From Acanthaster planci (Eukaryota; Echinodermata; Asteroidea; Valvatida; Acanthasteridae), in the NCBI RefSeq assembly GCF_001949145.1, contig NW_019091611.1:159172-223171 (forward strand): a stretch of DNA of 64,000 nt, given 5' to 3'. A program made the translations under genes and the position numbers. Under the pieces are notes generated by a model that searched no databases, was not told the DNA's origin, and saw nothing but the letters and a program-made list of their open reading frames with translations. How positions within the stretch are numbered: the stretch's first letter is position 1; each line of letters starts with the position of its first letter. Shown piece by piece: positions 33,943-46,867 of this stretch.

Positions 33943-34607
33943 GTAAGATTTGGTCTGTCTGAAGTTGTAGCCAAGTTAAGCTATGATACGCCACACCAGC
34001 CATTCTCTCAAGACATTATAGCATATTGATGATGAACCCTATAGTAGTAGGCCAATAACGCAACTTATTTTTAGCGTCCCAAACAACCAAGAACTTGTGT
34101 GTGTTGTCCTCGGTGTTATAGGCTGCACTCACATGGACAAGAAGTCCTCAGTCAGATAGTTTGGAAAGTATGCCCTCCATTTGCAGTGTCTACATTCGTG
34201 TGTGGGTGTGTGTGTTGGCGAATTTATTTCTGCATTCAATTGGGGACCCTGGTCAATAGGGGACAATAAGGTCCCCGATTGACAAAGGGTCCCTGATTGA
34301 CAACTGTGTACAAAATATATTGGTGGTCTTCTAAAAAAGTTAAAGTACAAACAAAAGAGGAACAATGGCGGTTCCCCAGTTGCAGGCAAATACACACTTG
34401 TGTGTGTATATATACAGGTAGATGTATGCATGTCGTGCAATTTTAATGATCTGCAGGCTCTGCAGCCATGCTTTTCATTATTCCCCTTCCTAAAGAAAAA
34501 AATGCAATCATTCATTTAGTATTCTCAAGGCCCTCTGGTCGGATAAAAATAAATAGCATAATGCTTATTCTAAGCAACTGAGAAAATTGTACATATCATG
34601 ACCACAC
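33943..34607. other. No recognisable gene
   Basis: Noncoding DNA with a short duplicated phrase near 34250-34300 (GGTCCCCGATTGACAA / GGTCCCTGATTGACAA) and TGTG-rich stretches. No exon is seen. Confidence 0.4.
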
Positions 34608-34790
34608 AGAGTATTCTCAAGGCTCTCCAGCCTAATTCAAAGGTCTACTTTATTCTGAGTATTCTCAAGCCTCTCCAGCCTAATTCAAAGGTCTGCTTTA
34701 TTCTAAGTATTCTCATGGCTCTCCAGCCTGCTTTTCGGTAAATATCAACGCTTTCTCATTCCAAGTATTCTCAAGGCTCTTCAGCCTACC
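34608..34790. repeat. Tandem repeat, ~51-bp unit
   Basis: Four units containing AGTATTCTCAAGGCTCTCCA and, in the first two, AATTCAAAGGTCTNCTTTAT. The last two are diverged. Confidence 0.8.
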
Positions 34791-35149
34791 TAAATCAAAC
34801 AGAATCCCAGCTCCACAGCTCTGAAGCAAGCATTTTGCAATTACTGAATCCAAATTAATTTTTTTGTACGGGGAGGGGTTTGTCATGAAAATCATTTATT
34901 GAACAAATGACATACGCAGTGCCATCATGCAGAAATTAGGGAGATTTTCAGTGAAAACATGCCGACCACTTCGCCCACACAGAAAAGAATTGTGTGATGC
35001 CAGGAATGTTCGAAAACCAAGTACTTGCAGTATAAAAGCACCATTTTCTGAAGTAATGAGCAGAGGCCAAACAGCTGCAGAAACCCATTTAGGAATGATC
35101 AACACGTCCATTGCTTTGCAAAATATGATGTGGACATGTACACATACAT
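34791..35149. other. No recognisable gene
   Basis: An open frame on each strand, overlapping at 34896-35172, without domain or exon borders. Confidence 0.35.
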
Positions 35150-38100
35150 CTATCTCACGTCCTAGTGGTTGAAGTTTTTGTAGATGATCATGTTATTTTG
35201 ATGAAGTCCTTCTGTAGAACAGTCTTGGTACGAATTGCATTTCCATCGACAACACCTATATGTCGAAAGACTTCCTTCGTGTATGTGCTGGTAAACATTC
35301 TTTGGTGTCATCTAAAAAGAAAGGAAAATATTAATTCATTGTGTGTCAGTTACATGTTGATGCATGGGAAAAAGGTGCAAGAAGTTTCAACACTTTTGAT
35401 ATCGCTTGGCTATGAGTAGGAACTTGTTCTTGGCCCTCCATGGGTACAGTGGGGAACAGATACACAGATGTTGATCAATGAGTGATTTGCATTAGTATAT
35501 GCATGGGTCCCCTCCTATCTTTGCTTCATGTCCCCATTAATCAGAACTGGCAATCTGTTTGTATGTCAGTGCAACAGTAGGCCTTTTCACCATTACCTGT
35601 GAATTACCTTGCTTCGTTGTAGGCCTACAGCAGCTTCCTTCATCACGGGTGGCTGTGCATCTGATCTACATGTAACTGCAGGTACATTGAATTCCTAACA
35701 TGGAGATCTCTGGCTTTCAATTCAGCAGCAGCATGAAGGATGCAAATAATGAAATTGAAATATTCAGCTTATATCAACAAGTAAATCATAAAAAACCATG
35801 AACCAGTAATAATATGGTTTTGTTGGGGGGAATAACAATGAAATATGCACTTGGAGTGTTTTGACAAGACGAAGGAAAAATCTGCCTTCATGTTTTGGGG
35901 CATACATTTTTCTGAAGTGTATCATATAAAAACCCGCCAACTCCTTTCTGTTCTGAAGATTTGCAGAGACTTCAAATGACATGGGGACCAATTGAAAACT
36001 TTGGGATCTTTTAAAGGCTGATAACTTTTGCACTATTCTTTCTAAAACCAGTTTGATCAATTTTTGCAGTTGTCTTTCAATAAATGTTAGGTGTTACATG
36101 TGTACATACAGTACAAGTAAATCTCACTTCCTGTCGGTTGCAGTCTTGCTACGAATAGTTTGATGAAGCTGTTCTCATTCTTCTCAGGACCAGTCCTGCT
36201 TCGACTGCTCTTATCCATCAATGATACCAAGGCCACTGTGTGAAGACTGCCCTCATGTGCTAATAAACATCTGTATCATTGCCAAGTTCAAACGTGTTGA
36301 TTACAGGTGCAGCAGTTAATGTGTTGATGCATGAGAAAACTTGTGTCAGAACTTGAACTCAAATACAGTGTACATGTGCACATGTATTCACTGGCATAGC
36401 AACGTTGCGTTCTCACCAAATTTGGATACGTGGATGTTAATGAGGTAACCATTTATGATGGTAGTAAATGGTTGCCCCCCCCCCGAACACACACACACCC
36501 ACACCCAAATATACCAGGCAAGATATGGGACGGAGGGGTACCCCCCTTACATGTACCTGTCCAATCCCTCTACACAGTCTAGACTATTGTTACATAACAC
36601 ATCCCCCCAGAAGTCTGTAAAGAATTCTTGAGATTCCGATCAAACAATGACCAACACAAAGGTGGGGGGTTCTCTCCGTCCCATATTTTGTTTCAAATGC
36701 ACCCAAACTTGCTTCATGACTGCATTAATCAGAACTTGCAATCTGTTTATAAGTCAACGCAACAGTAGGCCTTTTCAGAATTACCTGTCAATCTCCTTGC
36801 TTGGTTGTACTGCAGCTCCCTTTAGCGTGGATAGCCTTGCATCTGATTTACATGTAACTGCAGTGACGTTGAATTGCAAACATGTGGCCTTCATTTCAGC
36901 AGCAGCATCATGGGTGCCTACACACAAGAAACAAATAAAGAAATTGAAAAATTCAGCTGATATCAACACGTGAATAATCAAACATCGTGAACCTGTTATA
37001 ATATGGGTTTGTCTTTTGAGGGAACAATGAAATATGCACATTAAGTGTTGTGAAAAAAATGAAGGAAAAACTGCCTGTATGTTATTTTGGGCATTTTTTT
37101 AAGTGTATCATGCAATAACTGCCAACTTTTATTCTGTTCAGAAGATTTCCATACATTTCTAATGACATGGGGACCAACTGAAAATATCGGGATCTTTAAG
37201 AATGCTGGAAACTTTTCAGTATTCTTGGGAAACCAGTTCGAACAATTTTTGCAGTTGTCTTTCAATTAATAAGTGGTGGTTACATGTACACCTTCAAGTA
37301 CATCTCACTTCCTGTAGGTTGCAGTCTTGCGATGAATAGATTGATGAAGCTGTTCTTATCCTCAGGATCAGTCCTGCTTCAACTACACTCAATCATACCG
37401 CAGGCATCCAAAATGTGTGAAGACCGCCCTCATGTCTGTGCTGATGAACATTTGTATCATCGCAAAAGGAAACATTTATCACAAGTGCAGCAGTTCATGG
37501 AAAACTTGTTAGAACTTGAACACAAATACAGCGTACATGTGCGCATGTATTCATTGGCGTAGCAACCTTGCGTTCTCACTAAATGGGGGGTTCGTGGGGA
37601 CCTGAATGTTAAAGTGGTGGACCATGTATACATTGTAAATACAAACTTTAATTCATGACTGCATAAATCAGAACTGGCAATGTGTCTGTATGTCAATGCA
37701 ACAGTAGGCCTTTTCACCATCACCTGTTAATTTCCTTGCTTTGTTCTACAGCAGCTTCCTTTATCATTGGTACCCGTGCCTCTGACATCTACATGTAACT
37801 GTAGTTACGTTGAATTCCAATACTCGAAACTAACATGGAGAACAGCTTTCACTCCAGCAGTAGTACAAAGGACACCTACATGTACATGTATACACAAGAA
37901 GCAAAATAAGGAAATTCAACTATTCCATGTAATCCGCTTACGCTACATTAATTGGCATGTATAAATAACCGTAGGTCTATATTCGATCGGGAATTTTATA
38001 CATTTTCGGATATTTACACAAGTATCGTAAACCAATAATGACATGGTTTGTTCTTGGGGCATAGTTATGAAATACGGTTTGCACTGTGAGGGACATCAGT
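35150..38100. repeat. Three diverged tandem copies of a ~0.95-1.2-kb unit
   Basis: Landmarks recur in order. GCAGCTTCCTTCATC followed by CATCTGATCTACATGTAACT is at 35635, 36811 and 37749. TCACTTCCTGTCGGTTGCAG with GATGAAGCTGTTCT is at 36122 and 37307, with a degenerate version near 35200. AACCATGAACCAGTAATAAT is at 35800 and again, altered, near 36985 and 38030. No continuous coding frame exists; short ones are spurious. Confidence 0.7.
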
Positions 38101-39229
38101 CAGTTTGATGTCAACGTTCAGTGCAATTGTAAAAGTTGCACATGTACAGTACGTACATGTATGTGTACATGTATTGCATATAAGCTCCATCCTGATTTGA
38201 CATGCCTTTGAATATAATCCATCATTCTAAAACCATTGAATAATGTACACAGGAGGGAGTTGATGAATATGTGCAAGTTGATCACTGGATTGTGCTGAAC
38301 ATGTAGGACTTGCATAATAATCACTATAAATCGCCTTTTTCATCATTCGTCATTTGGACATAAAAATGAGCATATCAAAATGTTAAAAAAGGCCATTTGT
38401 AGAGTTCAAGTTTCTCGAGATATGTCATGTATGTCAGTGCAAATTCAGGGCTAATTTGAGTGAGCTCTCTTCCCCTTACATCACTGTCCAGACGTAGCAC
38501 TGAAAGTGCAGACAGAAACTTGCAATTGAGAATGTTTTGTAATACGTATACTACTTTTGCCTACCAGACCCAGTTCCAGCACTTTATTCAGCTTCCGAAC
38601 CCGGCTGCCTATTGCACTATGTGTAGCTGTTGGACCCGGTGCACCCTTAATTGCTGACGATCATTGTGATCATAAATATTAGGTGTCAACTCCTGCAATT
38701 TCTTTTGCCTGGTGCATAAATATTTTTTCAGTTCACCTTTTATGGGATTACTTTGGAATCCTCTGATCAAGCAAAATCCATTAAGAACTCAATTGATGTA
38801 ATTTCAGGTCCGGGAAGTCCCAAGAGGTCCTGAGAAAACACATGAGCCCGTCAAAAATATCGTCCCGATCAAATCTATGTGTTTACGCGAGACCGCGCAA
38901 AGGTCGATACATGCACCGTGGAGGAGTAAAATAAGCACGGATGATTTATGTTGAGAGTCAAAATTGGTTGAGGCCTGAAACATGAAATGTGAGAGTTCAG
39001 TCCCCTCGATATGTTTTGCATGATTTTTTCACAACTTTCTAGCCAAATTATCTAGGTCTTCATGCAATAAGACTGTGCGACGACGCTCACATCGACCATA
39101 GAACTCTCTGTATCGACTGATCGCGCACAGGCCAGCTGATCGCGCAAAGTACGGACATGCGAAAACGCTTAGGCAAAACTGCACTTCAATGTATGTACAA
39201 AATCAATGGGTTTCAAAATGACGGTGTAT
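38101..39229. other. No recognisable gene
   Basis: AT-rich noncoding DNA with ACATGTA words near 38140-38180. Nothing with domain similarity is seen. Confidence 0.4.
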
Positions 39230-40160
39230 AAAGTCAATGAGAGAAATTAAATCTTCAAAATCAAATGATAAATTTAATAATGTCAAACGGACGTCATTCC
39301 TATATGGCCACATATGCTGTATGGTCTTTGCTTGGACCAAGTTTCATTTTGTGGAGTGGCCAAAGAGCATGCCATTCTGGCAGTTGAAAAACGTGTACAA
39401 AACATGTGGAATAATTAATTAAATATTCAAAATTCTATAATCAATCAGGTGATGACGTCATGACGACGTCATGATTCGGCATACATCCTCGTGTGGTGGT
39501 CTAACAATGTGCCGGGTTTGAAGTAAATCAGCCCAAAGTAAGGACCAAATTAAACTGGTGTGTAGAACGACCCTGTGTTATGTCAATAGGAAAAATTTGA
39601 AAAAGAAGAAAAATGAGAGCTTCTATGATTGTTTGCAACAGAACAAAGGGCTTTTTCGCTTTTCATTGAAAAAGGTCATCGTCGTGATTGCATATCTGCA
39701 AAGTTTCATACCACTGGGACATATACTTTTGGAGATGATAAGGCTTTAAAGAGTGCACCTTTAAATGTCACGTGACTTGTCTCCTGATGACGTCATCATC
39801 AGGCAGAGTCAATATACCTCTAAAGCACTGCCTTTTCAAGAAATCTGCAAGTTTTGAAGCCGATCGGGCATGTACTTCAGGAGATATAGGGCCTTGAAGT
39901 GTGCACCTTTAATGTTACGTGACTTGTCTCCTGATGACGTCATTATCACATAACGTCAAAATTCCTCTAAAGCATCCCCTTTTCATGATATTTGCAACAT
40001 TTGAACCAAATTAGATATACACTTTTGGAGATATTCTACGTTAAATGGTGCACTTTTAATGTCACGTGACTCTTTTGCTGATGGCATTGCCATCACAGGA
40101 GGTCAATTTCCGTTTTTAAACCTTCCCTTCCTAACTACCTGCAAGGTTTCAACCCAATGA
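39230..40160. repeat. Dispersed repeat family R1, copy b
   Basis: Same vocabulary as 1810-4990: CAATCAGGTGATGACGTCAT, repeated TGTCACGTGACTTGTCTCCT followed by GATGACGTCATNATC, and 'CTTCAGGAGATATAGGGCCT'. It contains at least three sub-units of about 130 bp. It ends where the LINE begins. Confidence 0.75.
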
Positions 40161-40161
40161 T

Positions 40162-41410
40162 ATGTACACATCCACGTCAGCCTCAGGTAAAGAGATCCCC
40201 ACTCCCCTCACAAGAATCAGAGTGGCTGAGATACCAGAGACAGCAACACAAGAATCGATGAATTCTGAAGATGACTCTTCAGGCCATTCATTATCTAATG
40301 TTATTAGTAGTAATAGTATTGGACAATTATCTACCACGGGAATACACGCCAAGTTTACTCATATCAAAAACTGGAGAGGCCTGAAAGTTGCACATTTAAA
40401 TCCAGAGCCTTTTTCCAAAAATTGAGCATATGCGTTTATTACTGGCACAAAATCCTCTTCATATACTTAGTCTTAGTGAAACATAGCTCCGTAGTGGAAT
40501 TGATGATTCTGAAATTAACATTACTGGCTACATATTAGTTCGTAATGATCGTAAAGGTACTGACAGACATGGTGGAGTGGCATGCCATGCCACAGTGTGA
40601 TATTTGTAACAGCGTTTCGTATCGGCTCATGTCAGAGGTTCTTAAAATGGTTGAGTCGTGTTGGATTGAGATCAAGCAGAAAAATCGGAACCCTTTTATA
40701 CTTGGTGTTATTTATCTTCCAAACAAAAGAGGTGAGCATTTTGTTAGTCTTAAGAATGAATTAAATGGTATTAACCTTGGCAGTCGAGAATTGATTATAC
40801 TTCGCGATTTCAATCTTAATATGTTTGAAACAGGGGAACGCTCAAAGATTGATAATCTTTGTTGCGAGTTCCAAATTAATCAATTCGTTCACAGTCCCAC
40901 AAAAGTGACCCCTACTTCAAGCACATGCATCGATCTTGTCGTAGCGTCTCAACCAGGTAATGTTATTGATATAAATGTTATCCCTCTCGGCCTGAGCGAT
41001 CATTCTATGGTACTTTTAAATAGGAAAACTAATTCACATATTAAGGTTCCTCCCAAGATACGGAATTTTAAGCATTTCGATGGAAATACATTTCTGAGTG
41101 AGTTGTACAATGTATGGGAAACAAACAAGATTATATTAACGAGGCTTGGGACTTATGGGAGGAGATGTTCAATCAAACTTGTGATGGCATAATCCGTATC
41201 ATGAAATCTGTCAAAAAAAAGCAACCATGTGGCCCCTTGGGTGACAAAGGAAATGCTTTATTTAGGACGTAAACGTAATGCAATGAGAGCTAAAGCTCAA
41301 AAATCTTCCAATATAAAAAACTGGCAAATGGCTAGACAGCTGCGAAATAAAACCAATAACTTGATTAACAGTGTCCTCACTGTTTTAATTCTAAACATGA
41401 ATATGCATAT
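40162..41410 (+). mobile_element. Non-LTR retrotransposon (LINE), endonuclease half
   Basis: Frames in order read WRGLKVAHLN (start of an APE-type endonuclease), a broken LSLSET segment, ILVRNDRKG with RHGGVACH, LGVIYLPNKRGEHFV, LIILRDFNLNMF (the usual GDFN motif, here RDFN), SPTKVTPTSSTCIDLVV and GLSDHSMVLL (the SDH catalytic end motif). A basic linker follows (VTKEMLYLGRKRNAM, NWQMARQLRNKTNNLIN). Frame breaks lie near 40420, 40490 and 41190. The reverse transcriptase that should follow is absent, replaced by the segment 41411-42229. It is an APE-class LINE; clade not decided. Confidence 0.8.
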
Positions 41411-42229
41411 TGTGTAGTTGATCTACATTGTATCTGGGTTATTTGCATGTTTGTATGTCAAGTAATTGTTACTTGGTGACCTTTGTGCTTCCTGCGCACA
41501 GGGACTGGTTGTACTAGGTAGACTTCCACCAGGAAAATAAGTGCAAATGTTATTTTAGATAGCTGACAGAATATGTCAAAATTATTGTCATGTACAATAA
41601 TTACCCCTTGTATTATGTGATATTTTGGTGACGTGTTAATTGAAGCTCACGTTACTTGTACTATAATTTACTTGATAAGTAACTCTTTGCATATGAATAG
41701 GAACAAAACAGTATAAGAGACGGTCCAAGACTTTGTCTAGGTTTGCCGTGGAGTTCGAGTTTTAGAGGGACGCGGAGAGCATGGGTATATTTTGATGTCA
41801 GTAGCTATAGCACCCATTTCCACGTCTGTGTAGCCATAATCCATGGCGATTGTGTAGTACAGTCTACACGGAACCCCCTAGTGAGTACATGTTCTTCTTG
41901 ATTTGGTTTTGATATTGATGTGTTATGTTTAAGGACATTGCCGTTCACTTTCAAGTAACCTATGTGAGCAACGACACACGTGTGCTTTTGTCTGTGAAGG
42001 TACTGTACGTGTAAAGTGTATGTATGTAGATACAGGTTGATCACAGGCATTGCGGGTTTTTTGTCACTCCGGGATCTATATTGTAAGGATGCCTGTGACA
42101 GTTGCTGGTCACCAATAAATCAAGTCTACAATTATCCTGCCGAGTCTGTCTTAGTCTTTGTGCGTGTATCGTGCCGGTGCTCGTTCCGTTTCACAATGGG
42201 ACCGGGCCTCCTTGTGGTGTCCCACTACA
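41411..42229 (+). mobile_element. Candidate solo LTR inside the LINE
   Basis: Begins TGTGTAGTTG and ends CCCACTACA; TGTAGT and ACTACA are inverted terminal matches. It has a TATA-like AGTATAAGAG at 41710 with CAAGACTTTG downstream, a CCAATAAATC poly(A) signal at 42110 and a T/GT-rich tract after it, the order expected of U3-R-U5. (C)ATAT occurs at both edges as a possible 4-5 bp target duplication. No internal retroelement genes are present. The LINE reading is also missing its RT core across this point, so a deletion accompanied or preceded the insertion. Confidence 0.45.
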
Positions 42230-42680
42230 TATAAATACCTCGGCGTCATATTGGACGAAAATATGTCGTGGTCTAATCACGTAGACTTCATCGCTAAGAA
42301 AATCTCCCCCAAATTGGGATTCTGCCAAACCCAATATCCTTGCCTCCACCTTTAAAATCTTACGTACTGCTGTGGTTCTGCCGTTATTTGATTATTGTAG
42401 CGTTGTGTGGTCTGGTTGTGGATGCACAAAAACTGCCAAACTGGTAAAGTTATATACAATCGCCTTGCCAGATTGATTCTAGATGCTAATCCCAGATCAC
42501 ACATTGCAGAACTGTAAGAAGCTCTGTCGTGGTTGACACTTCCCCAACGCTTGCATAATCATAGAATGTGTGAGGTATACAAGTGTGTTAAAGTATCTTC
42601 CAGTATCTAGGGGTATTGGGATGGAACCAACTAACAACTTCTCAAAGACAGGCCGATCCACTTTCTTTTTTTAAATCACC
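42230..42680 (+). mobile_element. LINE reverse transcriptase, C-terminal piece
   Basis: Reads YKYLGVILDENMSWSNHVDF (post-palm region of LINE RTs) and, in shifted frames, ILRTAVVLPLFDYCSVVWSG, RLARLILDANPRSHIAEL and a thumb-like WLTLPQRLHNHRMCEVYKC. This is the usual 3' part of the LINE ORF2. Several frameshifts are present. Probably the same LINE as 40162-41410, since orientation matches. Confidence 0.75.
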
Positions 42681-43139
42681 TTTAACTTGACACCGAATAT
42701 ATGTGTTTTATTCATGTTCATTTTCAGTATTTTTTATTGTTTTCCCATCAAATTTATTATTAGCTGTTTTACTTTAATATTATATCATACAGTTGTAATT
42801 GGGATTCCTCTTGTTTCTAAGGGGCACCTGTATATAGCTTATTTATATCATTTATTGAATCGTTTCTTTTCTTTTTATGTATTAATGGAATTATTAAATC
42901 AAATGGTAGCCAATGTATTATGTTTAATTCTGGGTAACTTCACTATTATCGTATTTTACTTTGATTTTACCTTATCTTTTACTATATTTAACATTTTTAA
43001 ATTCAATTTTAACCTTAATCAATTTTAGTGAGCATTTTTTCTCGTATCTTTTTTTATTTTGTTTCTATATATAAACGCGGCCCTTAGGAATAGCAGTTTT
43101 CATAACTGATGAGGTTACCCTGTATAAATTAAACAGACA
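42681..43139. other. T-rich region, probably LINE 3' end
   Basis: Very T-rich DNA. The 113-codon frame at 42687-43028 is Phe/Leu/Ile-rich because of composition. It ends near TATATATAAACGCGG. No gene is supported. Confidence 0.45.
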
Positions 43140-44420
43140 ACAACAATACAATATATAATACAAAACATACTTACCGCGGAAAAGGCACAGATTAGATTTT
43201 TAAGCATTTGTTCCTTTTGGCGTTCCATACAATGCGATCTGCTCTCGGCAGCACCTGGTCGGCATTATGCCAAGTCCCAAGTATAAAATATGCCCTACGC
43301 ACTCTACGCCGTGTATTTTGCAGGCAGACATTGGGCGTCCACACACACAGTAGCATATGCACAGCGTTCGAAATGGGATTTTCGAGTGGGCAATTTATAT
43401 TTTAAGGGGTTTTTGTCGGTGGAGCTTCACGTGTGTGAAAAAGTACACAAGTTATGCAATTCATGCAGCTGACTCCAATGTTTTACCTGTCATCTCATGC
43501 ACAATTCACGGTTATATCTCGTACGGTTGATTTTTGTACCGGATTTTGAAGAATAAAAGAAGTTTTTATTGTAACTTCCGGTATGATGACGTCATCAGCC
43601 CCATTCTTCACACACGTGTTGACAGGGTAAATATGACCATCTAAATCCATTTTCAGGTGATTTGGACAAACTTCGCCACAGACATCTGTTCAAAATTCAT
43701 TTTTAGGAATTTTTAATCTGTCGCTACAGGGCGCTCGATAATTAGGTGATGTCATCAGTAGACGATTTGAAGAATACAATACCCTAACAGACTAACACAG
43801 TTGAAAACAACTTGATACCTATTACCATTTTTAAACAATAAACCACTTCCGGTTTCGACCGGAAGGAAGGGTCACGTGATATGACCCACATGAGATGAAT
43901 TCAAGACCACATTTTATCCTGCAACTTGCTGAAAACAGAATGTTGTGGGAGGCCACGGTTGATTTTATATGGATTTTTATCAATTTAACGGGTTATTTAA
44001 ATATTCAATATTTAATAATAAATCACTTGATGACTTCATCATGACGTAAATATTTCAGTATTATCTTCGTTTTATAGTCAGTGAATGCTGTAACTTTGAC
44101 GACGATCAACGATTACTAAAGTACCGAAATTGTGCCTCGAAAACGTGTACAAAGTGAATGGGCTGAAATAAATATTTAAAAATCAATAATAAATCACTTT
44201 ATGAAGTCATCGTGACAAAAAAAGACCCCCCCAAAAAAAACCCTGAAGATTCTAAATGCTTTTTCGCAAAATTGCGAAAAAGCTAAAAAAAACAAAAATT
44301 TGCAAAAAAACAAACAAACAAACAAACAAACAAACACCCCAACAAACAAACAAACAAACAAAAACAAGAGCTGTTTCGCTGAAACAGCTAAAAAAATGGA
44401 GGGGAGATGAATGTAATTTA
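43140..44420. repeat. Dispersed repeat family R1, copy c, with (CAAA)n microsatellite
   Basis: 43205-43560 matches 4655-4990 and 43830-44220 matches 2370-2830, in the same order and orientation. It ends in an A-rich tract with GCAAAATTGCGAAAAAG and a (CAAA)n microsatellite at about 44310-44362, interrupted by CACCCCAA. No coding frame. Confidence 0.8.
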
Positions 44421-44521
44421 TCACTATGTAGGCCTAAATATTATAATATTTAGGCCATGGTTATTTCATTTAGGCCTACTGCAATACACGCAGTCTTTTA
44501 TTAGGCCTCAAAACAGTTGTG

Positions 44522-45185
44522 CTATGTTTCTCTAAAATAGGGTCGGTAGGTGGGAATTTTTTGGGGGGGGCAGTCCTTCTGTGTGCGTCTGGACATCATG
44601 GCGAATGCCAGTGGAACCTGCTGCATCTCACCGGTTTCGCCTTTGATGAATACATCCACTGAGAAGAGCTGGCAGAACGGCCTCTTTACCAGTTTGAACA
44701 CGAGGTCCAAATAACACGTCTTCGCCTTGTCCAACAGCTGCAGTTGATTTTGCGTGTAGAAAATCAGATGTTTAGCCGTGCCAACCCGGACATCCTTGTC
44801 GAAGAAGTCACACAGTAGAAAGTTGGTCGCTACGTTAAAGTCGAGGTTAGCAGGCTCAAGAGGGCGTTGGTTCTGTCTGGTTATGTCAGCAGTTCCCTTG
44901 AGGTTTACTGGAATGGGACAGGAGAAGGTAGCTGCCGTAGGGTTTCCGATTAAAATCCGCTCCACAATGACGCCAGCAGAGCGCACAGCATCGGCCTTGG
45001 CAACCTCACGAACCTTTGGCGGCGATTTCGGCCCTCACATCTCCACCAGGACAGGCAGAATGAATGTGGGTACGGTGAAGCCCGTAAGAGAAATCGCCAC
45101 CCCCATCTTGAATAACCGATATGCGGCATCTCTAGCGTCTACCACGGACGCTGCCAATCATATTCCAGATTACCCCCTTTTTTGA
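44522..45185 (-). pseudogene. MULE-type transposase fragment
   Basis: The clear part (44986-44522) reads QRPLEPANLDFNVATNFLLC, VRVGTAKHLIFYTQNQLQLL, then AKTCYLDLVFKLVKRPFCQL and FSVDVFIKGETGEMQQVPLA, AFAMMSRRTQKDC. It matches the start of a MULE transposase domain, where the Asp of YLD(G)TFK is the first catalytic residue. Upstream the same frame continues to 45185 through a TGA near 45035. The rest of the DDE domain is absent. Such genes are common as transposons and as domesticated proteins in marine invertebrates; this copy is truncated at both ends. Confidence 0.65.
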
Positions 45186-46409
45186 AGATCCGCTTTCAAA
45201 TGAGTGGCCCCCGGGTGTACGCTTCAGCGGTTGCAATGCATGCGTGGGGCGGACACAATGAAAGGTGGTGCAGTATCTTTAGAACCGCTGATTAGAAGGA
45301 ACTGAATAGGGCTTTACCGGGCTTGATCGTGATAAACACACATTTCAAAAAAATGAAAGCTTCAGGCAAAACCTTCTGATTAGCAAGTATTGTTTTGGTT
45401 TGGGTAAATGTGGTTCCAGTCTACACTTGTTTAATTTCCTCCGATTATTTCTATCCTCCCGAGACTCCACTACAATGTCCAACTAGAAATAAATCACACA
45501 GCGACACACCCTGGAATAAACAGGTTTATTCGTAAAATCACTCCATAAGAGATAGCGTCACCGCATTAGATAGAACCATAAAAAGCATTTTTTCCCGAGT
45601 ACGACTCATCAAACATCCCATAACCGATGTTCTCTGTGCGTCATACATTGCCCGTCACATGTAAATGTTGTGACAAGGGAAGTTCCAAACATAATTGTGC
45701 CTTGACTTTTAATTATTGCAAGTCTAATGTTGACCAACATCGCGCGCAGTGAACTTGAGCAAGTGTGACCTTGTGGTCAACCTTAATTGGGCCGTTGTTG
45801 GCCCGTTTCCGGCAGGTGCAAAGACGTAGGAGGCGGCTGACTTACGGATGGCCGGCAGTGGCTCGACACTGGTCGTTTACCGGCAGCCGCTAAACGGTAC
45901 TGCTGGTAAGAACCGTTATTAAACCAACATCTGGCCGATACTGTAATGTTTGCTGGGGAAGTGTCCGGGTACGAGTTGTCCCGTGTACGAGTTGTTCCAA
46001 TATCATCCAGACCAGCGGGCGACAAACCTTGAGCCACGAGCAGAACAACCTCTAATTAAACTCATGAACGCAGAAAATACATACATGTACATAAATAAGA
46101 GGCCAAGTTCTGTGAATTAACTTGCAGAAAACCTCTTGCAACATCGATGTCTTTTCGACCTGCGGCCTTTGGGTTGCATTCGTTACGTGTACGACCGATG
46201 TCGGGTGGACATGTACAGGGTGCACCACTACAAATAAATTCCCATTGACAGCAATGATAAATCCCCACACTTTGCAATAATTTAAAAAATGCAACTCTCA
46301 CAGGTGTCCAGGCTGCACAGAAATACGATGAATGACATGTCCCCTTTCATTTTCCTTTCAATTTTTTGGGGGGGTTGACCAATGAATTTTTGAGAATTTT
46401 TTTACCAGA
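45186..46409. other. No recognisable gene
   Basis: Mostly unique noncoding DNA. 45780-46040 is GC-richer with words such as CGTTTCCGGCAG, GGCCGGCAGTGG and CGTTTACCGGCAG that suggest an old short repeat. 46345-46385 has a G-run. Confidence 0.35.
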
Positions 46410-46650
46410 AGCAGACCACCCCTAAAATGAAGAAAATGTCCATGCCCAGAAAAGTAGCCATTTTGAAAAACCATCCCTCTGCGAAACGGCCAAATAGTGC
46501 CATTTTCGGACCCGACTGCATCCAAATTACTCAGAATTTGAAGCCCAGAGTCCAGGCCAGGGGTTCAGTGCCATATTTCTCAAATTCCTATATTTCATGG
46601 CTCTCAGGACTCTCTAATACAGAATATTTGAGTGTGTAACTTTTATTAAT
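46410..46650 (-). repeat. Dispersed repeat family R2, copy 2 (partial, inverted)
   Basis: Inverse of about 14800-15050: AATGAACTCGGTGGACATAT matches ATGTCCGCCAAGCTCATTAA, and the adjoining GACTCTCTAATACAGAATAT matches in the inverse. Confidence 0.65.
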
Positions 46651-46867
46651 GAACTCGGTGGACATATTTAGGGCCTTTTTGCGAGGGTGTACCCTACAGT
46701 ACAGACTGGTTATGGTTGGTACCATTGATCTCCATTGTATTGTGACGTGACAGAGGGCGTTAGTCACTAGGCGCGGTGCAAAATTATAGATGGCGCTTTG
46801 CCCAGTAACAGAGGCAGATGTTAGGCGCGCATAACTGTGTGTTAAGCAAGCGCAGCGCATAGGCTCC

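Noticed and set aside
42687-43028. A 113-residue multi-membrane-like protein.
   Set aside because: The region is T-rich and lies in a LINE 3' end; hydrophobicity is compositional.
46427-46639. A plus-strand 70-codon frame.
   Set aside because: It lies within an inverted R2 repeat copy and is not preserved in the other copies.
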